A stretch of 45,942 nucleotides of DNA from Elusimicrobiota bacterium (GTDB lineage Bacteria > Elusimicrobiota > Elusimicrobia > UBA1565): assembly GCA_002401485.1 (NCBI GenBank), contig NVTF01000063.1, positions 1 through 45,942 on the forward strand. The letters run 5' to 3'. Under the pieces are notes generated by a model. That model made no database searches and was not told the DNA's origin. It saw nothing but the letters and a program-made list of their open reading frames with translations. Below, in pieces: positions 18,925 to 25,759 of this stretch; within the stretch, counting starts at the first letter, position 1, and each line of letters opens with the position of its first letter. The position numbers and the translations under genes are program-made.

Positions 18925-20397
18925 GTGGGGGAGGGGATCGTGAAAAAATTGACTTTATACGGGGCCGCTGTAGTGTCCGGCGCATTCTTGGCGCTGGCGT
19001 TTCCGCCGTATTCGTATTGGGGTTTGGGCTGGATCGCCCTCGCCCCCCTGTTGATTGCGGTGCGGAGGGCAAGCGACACGCGCGAGGCCGCCAATCTGGG
19101 GGCTGTTGCGGGGCTCGTGTTTTATGGATTTACCATGCGTTGGCTTGTTTCTGTTTTTGGGGTTGTGGCGGGCGCGTTCTGGTGCATATTTGCTCTTCAG
19201 TTAGCGCTCTTCTGCGTCCTCATGAAGCTGCTCCGCGATCATCTTCAAGATCGGGAGGGAGCCTCCTTGATCTGGACGGCTGCGGCCGGCGTTGTGTGGG
19301 TTGGCATCGAATACTTCCGCTCGGAAGTGTGGTGGCTTGAGTGCTCCTGGCTCGCGCTGGGTTATAGCCAAGGAGGATCGGCGGCTGCATTTCAGAGTGT
19401 CCGGTTGTGGGGCGTCTATGGTCTGTCCGGAATTTTAGCTGCCGCGAGCGCGGCGTTGTCGCTGTTGTCGGAACGCAAGCGCATCCCTACGGAGTTGGGG
19501 GTTGGTTTTGCAGCGATGATCCTTTTTCTCGGAGCACGCAGGGTCGAGGAGGTTGCGGTGGAGCGCGGTCGTGAGATTACGGTTGCGCTGGTTCAAAGCG
19601 AGCGGTTTGACATGAATGCGATGGCGGATTTGAGCGTGACCCGCGATGCGAGAAACGCCGATCTTGTTGTCTGGCCCGAATACGGGTTTAACGTTCGCCC
19701 CCAACAGCGCGATCAATTTCGTCGCTTGCTGCATCAAAAACTTGAAGGCTCCCGCGCGGTGGCCGTCCTGGGTGCGGCTGAATTTCCCGAAGAGAAGGGC
19801 GATTCGATGTCTAATTACGCGTGGGTGATCGGTCCGGACGGCCGTGAACTCGGTCGCTACGATAAGGCTCATCCTATTCCCTATATCGAACAGGCGTTGC
19901 CCGCCAATCCTGATCCGAGACCTGTGCAAACGCCGTTGGGACCGCTTGGAATTCAAATCTGCTACGACCTGGACTTTGAAGACGGAGCACGGCGTATGGC
20001 CCGCATGGGTGCGGGCATGCTCGTAGTGCCTAATATGGATCCCTCCGATTGGGGGGAGGCGCAGCATAAGATTCATTCGGCCATGGCGCCGTTTCGAGCG
20101 GTCGAGTCCGGTCTTTGGATCGCGCGCAGCGCTTCTTCGGGCATTTCTCAGATCATTGACCCCGTCGGGCGGGTTCGTGCTTCGTTGCCTTACGGCGTGG
20201 AGGGTGTGCTTGTCGGGAAGGCCTATGTGAATAAAGGGGGCACGCCCTATACCAGAGGCGGATGGGTGGTCGCTCCGGGATGCACCTTGGGGACGGGATT
20301 GTTGATCCTATGGCTGGGTGGAATTAGTTATCCTACCCGACGATTAATCCCGTCAAGATCTCCCGAGGCCTCGGTATTTGGCTCTAATTTCTATTGA
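18925..20397 (+). CDS. lnt: Apolipoprotein N-acyltransferase
   Basis: N-terminal TM bundle plus nitrilase-fold catalytic residues: VVWPEYGFN (E), RYDKAHPIPYIEQ (K), QICYDLDFEDGARRMA (C). GTG at 18940 is an alternative start. Confidence 0.9.
   Translation: MGEGIVKKLTLYGAAVVSGAFLALAFPPYSYWGLGWIALAPLLIAVRRASDTREAANLGAVAGLVFYGFTMRWLVSVFGVVAGAFWCIFALQLALFCVLMKLLRDHLQDREGASLIWTAAAGVVWVGIEYFRSEVWWLECSWLALGYSQGGSAAAFQSVRLWGVYGLSGILAAASAALSLLSERKRIPTELGVGFAAMILFLGARRVEEVAVERGREITVALVQSERFDMNAMADLSVTRDARNADLVVWPEYGFNVRPQQRDQFRRLLHQKLEGSRAVAVLGAAEFPEEKGDSMSNYAWVIGPDGRELGRYDKAHPIPYIEQALPANPDPRPVQTPLGPLGIQICYDLDFEDGARRMARMGAGMLVVPNMDPSDWGEAQHKIHSAMAPFRAVESGLWIARSASSGISQIIDPVGRVRASLPYGVEGVLVGKAYVNKGGTPYTRGGWVVAPGCTLGTGLLILWLGGISYPTRRLIPSRSPEASVFGSNFY
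20317..20373 (+). repeat. 57-bp direct repeat, copy A (end of lnt)
   Basis: ggtggaattagttatcctacccgacgattaatcccgtcaagatctcccgaggcctcg; 53/57 identical to copy B at 22023-22079. Confidence 0.95.
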
Positions 20398-20421
20398 AAT
20401 AATAGACGATCCGGCTAATCT

Positions 20422-22091
20422 ATGGTCATGAAGACTGGGTTTGCAGCATTGCTCCTCTCGGTTTCGCTAGCCCTTCCGGCGCCTTCTCATGCGATGCGTG
20501 CCACCCAGGGCCGCGTGGCGGAAGTGAAACCGATCAATGCGCCGGTGGGCCCTGGGTTAACAAGCGAGGATTGGTCGCGCGTTAGTGTGCACCTAGATGG
20601 CATGCTTGATTCTCTTTTACCGGATCTTGGGAATATGAAGTTGCCGGTCGGTATATCGTCTCCTCAGGAAGCTGTCATTCCGGAGATCGCAAAAGCAACG
20701 ATTGAAGTTTTTCAGCAGGCCCTTGCTAACCCTAAACGTGTCGCGGATGTTGTGAATGCGCTTAAGAAAAAGGGCGCCCAGGCGCCACGGCTCAAAGAGC
20801 TCGAGCGAAAATTATCGACTTTCGCAAAGCGCGCGGAAAAAAATCGTGGAAAGCGATTGAAGTTGATCGGTCGAGCCATCGAGTGGTCCAAGGCGTTTCT
20901 CCAGTGGTGGGGGTACGCACACCGGCTAGCAGCATTGACTGGGAAAGGCGCAGCTCCCAGTTGCAGCGTTATTCCGGTGACGTCATTTTGGGAGAGGAGG
21001 ACTTTGTTGTTCCGGCTCCTGGACAAGAAATCACAATGGACGAATCGCCGAATAATCTTTGGAATTTAGGAGAGTCGGGATATCAGGAAATTTTCCAGAG
21101 GTATTTGATCGGTGGGCAGGCCAATGAGGCGATTTGAACCTTTGCTGATGCGGCCGCCCCGATGCCGTGGTGGATACGGATGTTGATTCCGCGTCTAATT
21201 TTATCGTCTGCGCGTGGTGTCATTAAAACGGCGAATAACGGTCAGTACGAACCCTATTCCCTCTCGGGCTTCGGATTAAATCCTACGGTGACATGGAGAA
21301 ATGCCGAAGATGCGCGGCGGGACGCGCGCCGCTTCGCGATGGGGAGGGATGTCGAGGAATTACAGCGGCGTTTCGAGGATTTATTGAAGAGCCGGCAGGT
21401 GAGCGAGGACGGGCCTATCACCTTTGCGTTGGATACGCTGTTGCCCGATTTTATTCGCAGCCGCAACCAGACATACGAGGGATGTTCGGGTCCCAATTGT
21501 TGGGCTACTGCGCTTGCCGTGACAGGGGGCCAGCGCCGCGCTATGCGGTATCTCTCAAGTGAGGCGCTGACCGAAGCGCTGTTGAAAGGATTTGAGGCCG
21601 TGGGCTCTGACGATGAGCTAAAGGCTGGAGACGTGCTGGCTTACCTAAACGACGATGGAAGATTGGCGCATGCCGCCGTTCATGTGACCGATACGATCGT
21701 GTTTACCAAAAACGGATTTTCCGGAAACTCTCCGTACTTATTGCAGGCACGGGATGCCATGGAGCAAAACTATTTTCCGTCAGAAGATTTTCATGTCGTA
21801 GCGTTTAGGGCAAGGGAGGGTGTTGATATAGAGGAGCTCTGGCATGAAGCCCCTGAACTGCCTTCTTTTTGGCGGGTTTATCTCTCCCCTTCCACGTGGC
21901 GTGCGTTAATCATTGCCGGAGTAACCTATCTCCCCGATGTGGTGCTCGAGTGGGGATTGGGCTTCTATGGGTCGCGTTGGCTCCCTACCTCGACGAGGCC
22001 GGTGAAACAGGGTCTGCTCCTCGGTGGAATTAGTTATCCTACCCGACGATGGATCCCATTAAGATCTCCCGAGGCCTCGTACGTGATCTAA
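20422..22091 (+). pseudogene. Decayed gene for a secreted cysteine-peptidase-like (NlpC/P60- or CHAP-like) protein
   Basis: Signal peptide MVMKTGFAALLLSVSLALPAPSHA in frame 1 (20422-). Protein-like sequence continues in frame 0 (SSIDWERRSSQLQRYSGDVILGEEDFVVPAPGQEITMDESPNNLWNLG..., to TGA 21137), then frame 2 (DAVVDTDVDSASNFIVCA), then frame 0 again (GVIKTANNGQYEPYSL...GPNCWATALAVTGG...LKAGDVLAYLNDDGRLAHAAVHVTDTIVFTKNG). Confidence 0.6.
22023..22079 (+). repeat. 57-bp direct repeat, copy B (spans pseudogene end and UDG start)
   Basis: ggtggaattagttatcctacccgacgatggatcccattaagatctcccgaggcctcg; contains the ATG of the downstream UDG. Confidence 0.95.
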
Positions 22092-22759
22092 AGCCGAAAC
22101 GCTTTAAGCCGCCGGTCGCGTTTGTGTACAACCCGCTCGACTACGCGCGCCGCCCCCATGAACTATTTTTGGGCAAGTGGGGTCTTGGTCCCCGAGAGGT
22201 ATTGTTGTTGGGCATGAATCCAGGTCCCTTTGGCATGGCGCAGACCGGAGTTCCTTTCGGGGAAGTTTCGATGGTGCGGGATTGGATCGGCATTGAGGCT
22301 GCCGTCGGTAAACCGGTGCGTGAACATCCCAAGCGGCTCATTGAAGGGTTTGCGTGTCCTCGCCGCGAGGTCAGTGGGGCCCGTCTTTGGGGCTGGGCCA
22401 AGGAGCGATTTAAAACACCGAAAAAATTCTTTTCACGATTTTTTGTTTTGAATTATTGTCCTCTTGTGTTTGTGGCTGAGGGCGGAAAAAATATTACGCC
22501 TGATAAGCTGCCGAAATCAGAGAGAGAGCCGCTGTTGGATCTTTGTGATGATGCGCTGCGCGCCGCCGTCGCTTATTACCGTCCGAAATGGGTGATCGGC
22601 ATCGGGGCGTGGGCTGAGAAACGCGCGCGTTTGGCCTTGGGCGACAACGGTCCCAGGATTGGAACAATTCTGCACCCTTCCCCTGCCAGCCCGATGGCGA
22701 ACCGGGGTTGGGCTCCGCAGGCGGAACAAGGTTTCGCTAAACTCGGCATACGTCTGTAG
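22049..22759 (+). CDS. SMUG1-type uracil-DNA glycosylase
   Basis: GMNPGPFGMAQTGVPFGE and HPSPASPMANRGW are the SMUG1 family motifs. Confidence 0.9.
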   Translation: MDPIKISRGLVRDLKPKRFKPPVAFVYNPLDYARRPHELFLGKWGLGPREVLLLGMNPGPFGMAQTGVPFGEVSMVRDWIGIEAAVGKPVREHPKRLIEGFACPRREVSGARLWGWAKERFKTPKKFFSRFFVLNYCPLVFVAEGGKNITPDKLPKSEREPLLDLCDDALRAAVAYYRPKWVIGIGAWAEKRARLALGDNGPRIGTILHPSPASPMANRGWAPQAEQGFAKLGIRL

Positions 22760-22778
22760 GATTTTTCAGCGATTGAGT

Positions 22779-23342
22779 TTAAGCAGCGATAGGCAGAGAA
22801 GGGTTTTTCGAGTTCTTGCCGAAACGACGCGAAATTAAGAACGAGACCGGGAATAGAACAGCCCATTGGACCGCGAGGATCAGATTCGCGCGAAGTTCTG
22901 GTCCCAAATATTCGGCCGCTTCCAAGCCGACTCCGGCGCGAAACGACAGCGGGCCGCCGATAAAGCCAAATACAATCGCAAGCAGCATCCGACGACCGAC
23001 CCAGGCAAGAGAAGAGTCCAGCGTCGCCGCGAGGATCACGTAAAGCGCGGCGATCCAGGCGGGCGGCAGTAAACCGGTGCCGACGTAGCGATAGGCCCCA
23101 AAGGCAAGGGCGGCGCATTCGAGAGTGAATCCGAATGCGGCAATCGTGAGCAGGCGCCCGCACTCACGCCGGCGATTTTCTTTTCCGATGGTGCTGACAT
23201 GTGCGGCCAGTAGCAGGATGGAGACGGCCGGTCCTAAGGCGAACCAGCCTTTTGCCGCTCCTAAAACGCAGGCGAACCAGCCGAGCTGGAAGCCGAGGTA
23301 ATTGAGTATCGGCGAATAAGGGTTGACGGCGTTAACTCTTCG
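22779..23342 (-). CDS. DUF2878-like membrane protein; 5' end has no canonical start codon
   Basis: Open frame NAVNPYSPILNYLGFQLGWFACVLGAAKGWFALGPAVSILLLAAHVSTIGKEN...MLLAIVFGFIGGPLSFRAGVGLEAAEYL. The track only starts it at GTG 23039. Confidence 0.6.
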   Translation of the reverse strand, partial: RRVNAVNPYSPILNYLGFQLGWFACVLGAAKGWFALGPAVSILLLAAHVSTIGKENRRRECGRLLTIAAFGFTLECAALAFGAYRYVGTGLLPPAWIAALYVILAATLDSSLAWVGRRMLLAIVFGFIGGPLSFRAGVGLEAAEYLGPELRANLILAVQWAVLFPVSFLISRRFGKNSKNPSLPIAA

Positions 23343-25020
23343 TTAGACTCTTGTAGTGAATGCGCTTGGGTGTTGCATCTTCCCCCATGCGCTGCTTGTA
23401 GTCCTTGTCGTAGGCACTGTAGTCGCCTTCGTACCAAACCACCTTGCTGTTGCCTTCAAAGGCGAGCATGTGCGTCGCGATGCGGTCGAGGAACCACCGG
23501 TCATGGGTGATGACCACGACGCAGCCGGCAAACGATACGATGGCTTCTTCCAACGCGCGCAGCGTATGGATGTCGAGATCGTTGGTCGGTTCGTCGAGCA
23601 GTAAGACGTTTCCGGGGTCTTTGAGCAGGCGGGCCAGATGCACGCGATTGCGTTCGCCGCCGGATAAGACGCCGACCTCGCGCTGTTGGTCCGATCCTGT
23701 GAAGTTGAAGCTCGCGACATAGCCGCGTGCCTTTACTTCGCGTTTGCCGAGGTGGATGGTGTCCGCACCGCCGGTGATCGATTCAAAGACCGTCTCATCC
23801 GGATTGAGGTCCGAACGTTCTTGGTCGACGTAGGCGAGCTTTACTGTCTCCCCGACATCAAAGGTCCCGGAATCCGGCTTTTGCTGGCCGGTGATCAGTC
23901 GGAAGAGAGTCGTTTTTCCCGCTCCGTTTGCTCCGATCACGCCAACGATGCCGCCGCGGGGCAGGGAAAAGTCGAGGTTCTCGAAAAGGAGTTTGTCATC
24001 GTAGGCTTTGGAGACGCCTTTGGCCTCGATAACCTTGTCGCCCAAGCGCGGTCCGGGCGGGATGTAGATTTCCAGCTCCTTGCCCTTGGCGTCCTGGTCT
24101 TGCTCAAGCATCTCTTCGTAGTTTTTGAGACGGGCCTTGCTCTTCGCTTGGCGCCCCTGAGTTCCGGCGGCGACCCAATCGGCTTCACGCGCGAGACTCT
24201 TGAGGTAGTTGCCCTTCTCTTTTTCCTTTTTGCGAAGCCATTCCTGTTTCTGGATCAGCCACTCCTCGTAGTTGCCCTTCCATGGAATGCCTTCCCCGTG
24301 ATAAAGCTCGAGAATCCACGAGGTGACTTTGTCGAGGAAATAGCGGTCATGCGTGCAGACGATGACGGTTCCCTTGTAGGTTTTAAGAAAGTTTTCGAGC
24401 CATCCGACGGTTTCCGCATCGAGATGGTTCGTGGGTTCGTCGAGCAAAAGGATGTCGGGTTTTTGAAGGAGCAGCCGGCAGAGCGCGGCACGGCGCCGTT
24501 CACCGCCTGAGCACTCAGCGATCTTTTGGTCGCCCGGGGGGCAGCGCATCGCGTCCATCGCGACTTCAAGGGTGTGGTCGAGTTCCCACGCGCCGACGGC
24601 TTCGATTTTGTCCTGGAGCTTGCCTTGTTTGTCCAAGGCTTTTTCCATGGCGTCGGGATCCATGTCATCTGTAAACGAGTTTGAGATTGCCTCATACTCG
24701 TCCAGGAGGGCTTTCGTTTCGGCCACGCCTTCTTCGACAATTTCCTTCACGGTCTTGGAATTGTCGAGAGCGGGTTCCTGTTCAAGAAGCCCGATTGTGT
24801 AGCCCTTCGCCTGGGTGATTTCGCCCGTAAAATCCTGATCGATGCCGGCCATGATCTTGAGGAGCGTCGATTTTCCGGAGCCGTTGTCGCCGATGATGCC
24901 GATCTTGGCGCCGTAGAAGAAAGAGAGATTAATTTCTTTGAGCACGTGCTTCTTGGGGGGATACATCTTCCCGATGCCGTGCATTGTGTAAATGATTTTT
25001 TGTGTGTCGACTGTAGCCAT
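23332..25020 (-). CDS. ettA: ABC-F ATPase, energy-dependent translational throttle protein EttA
   Basis: Two ABC domains (GDNGSGKSTLLK, GANGAGKTTLFR) with LSGGERNRVHLARLL and the start MATVDTQKIIYTMHGIGKMYPPKKHVLKEINLSFFYGAKIGIIG typical of EttA. Confidence 0.93.
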   Translation of the reverse strand: MATVDTQKIIYTMHGIGKMYPPKKHVLKEINLSFFYGAKIGIIGDNGSGKSTLLKIMAGIDQDFTGEITQAKGYTIGLLEQEPALDNSKTVKEIVEEGVAETKALLDEYEAISNSFTDDMDPDAMEKALDKQGKLQDKIEAVGAWELDHTLEVAMDAMRCPPGDQKIAECSGGERRRAALCRLLLQKPDILLLDEPTNHLDAETVGWLENFLKTYKGTVIVCTHDRYFLDKVTSWILELYHGEGIPWKGNYEEWLIQKQEWLRKKEKEKGNYLKSLAREADWVAAGTQGRQAKSKARLKNYEEMLEQDQDAKGKELEIYIPPGPRLGDKVIEAKGVSKAYDDKLLFENLDFSLPRGGIVGVIGANGAGKTTLFRLITGQQKPDSGTFDVGETVKLAYVDQERSDLNPDETVFESITGGADTIHLGKREVKARGYVASFNFTGSDQQREVGVLSGGERNRVHLARLLKDPGNVLLLDEPTNDLDIHTLRALEEAIVSFAGCVVVITHDRWFLDRIATHMLAFEGNSKVVWYEGDYSAYDKDYKQRMGEDATPKRIHYKSLTKS

Positions 25021-25033
25021 GCGTAGAGAGTAG

Positions 25034-25068
25034 CTTAAGTAAGTGGGGCCTGACCCTCATTAGTTAAG
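25034..25068. repeat. Degenerate second copy of the TTAAGTAAGYGGGG palindrome
   Basis: cttaagtaagtggggcctgaccctcattagttaag, similar to taagtaagcggggtcataccccggttactta at 6732-6762. Confidence 0.45.
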
Positions 25069-25070
25069 AG

Positions 25071-25099
25071 GCCGCCTCCCGGGGGGACCGGGAGGCGGC
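25071..25099 (-). terminator. Strong GC hairpin downstream of the 25136-25594 minus gene
   Basis: gccgcctcccgg-gggga-ccgggaggcggc: 12-bp perfect stem, 5-nt loop; U-tract weak. Confidence 0.55.
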
Positions 25100-25135
25100 T
25101 GGCTGCTTTGGGGGGTGATCCCAAAAACGACGTAA

Positions 25136-25594
25136 CTAGTTGCGCATGTAAGAGACGACGTCTCCCTCTCCTTCCGCTTGCCGGATCAGGCGTTGGCAGT
25201 GGCGAACGGTCATGTGTGCACCGTAATATTCTCCGAGATAACGCTTCAGCAGCGGACCGGTCCAATGGTGGGCGTGAAAGCCTACCGATTGGGGTCCTTT
25301 GGAGAGATCTGCGACCAGGTATTCCATCTGCTGGTCGCTGAGGACCGGGGGGCGGCCCGGGCCTCGGCGCGGCTTTGCATTTGGTAATTCTTCCTTGGAA
25401 AATCGCTTCATCCAGTATTCGACCGCGCGTGGGCTTTGGCCCCAGATTGCGGCGGTTTTATGGAAGTTGAGTCCCTTGTCGGGAAGGGCTGATGAGCCCA
25501 TGCGGGTTTCGAGGCGGGGCGCTCGCGCACGATATGCGCCATGCCAGATGATGCTGTCCGTTCCTGTCGTCCTGTTGTACTCCGAATCGCTCAC
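25136..25594 (-). CDS. HTH-only protein resembling the N-terminal DNA-binding region of IS630-type transposases, no DDE domain
   Basis: RRGPGRPPVLSDQQMEYLVADLSKGPQSVGFHAHHWTGPLLKRYLGEYYGAHMTVRHCQRLIRQ matches the winged-HTH pattern (GPxxxGF...WTxxxL...Y..fGv..t..H..RLl). GTG start with AGGAGG upstream. Confidence 0.65.
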   Translation of the reverse strand: MSDSEYNRTTGTDSIIWHGAYRARAPRLETRMGSSALPDKGLNFHKTAAIWGQSPRAVEYWMKRFSKEELPNAKPRRGPGRPPVLSDQQMEYLVADLSKGPQSVGFHAHHWTGPLLKRYLGEYYGAHMTVRHCQRLIRQAEGEGDVVSYMRN

Positions 25595-25672
25595 AAAAGA
25601 CCTCCTGTTTGGGATGCCAGGAGTGTATCACAAAGCGACTTAATGCGCAATGACTTTTGACGTTTTTGTGCC

Positions 25673-25697
25673 AAATAAAAGGCCTCCACGACGGAGG
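25673..25697 (-). terminator. Intrinsic terminator for the minus-strand nucleotidyltransferase gene
   Basis: Minus strand: cctcc-gtcgt-ggagg followed by ccttttattt. Confidence 0.6.
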
Positions 25698-25759
25698 ATT
25701 GACAAAATAAAGGATCCGAAAAACGTCTTAATGGGGCGACAATTCGCGACAGTATGCGA

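Noticed and set aside
19435-20076. 213-aa minus-strand ORF
   Set aside because: Antisense to the catalytic half of lnt.
20317-22079. Insertion sequence flanked by target-site duplication
   Set aside because: 57 bp is too long for typical IS target duplications, no terminal inverted repeats or transposase seen; kept only as a direct-repeat insertion of unknown mechanism.
23686-24510. 274-aa plus-strand ORF
   Set aside because: Antisense to ettA, which has complete ABC-F motifs.
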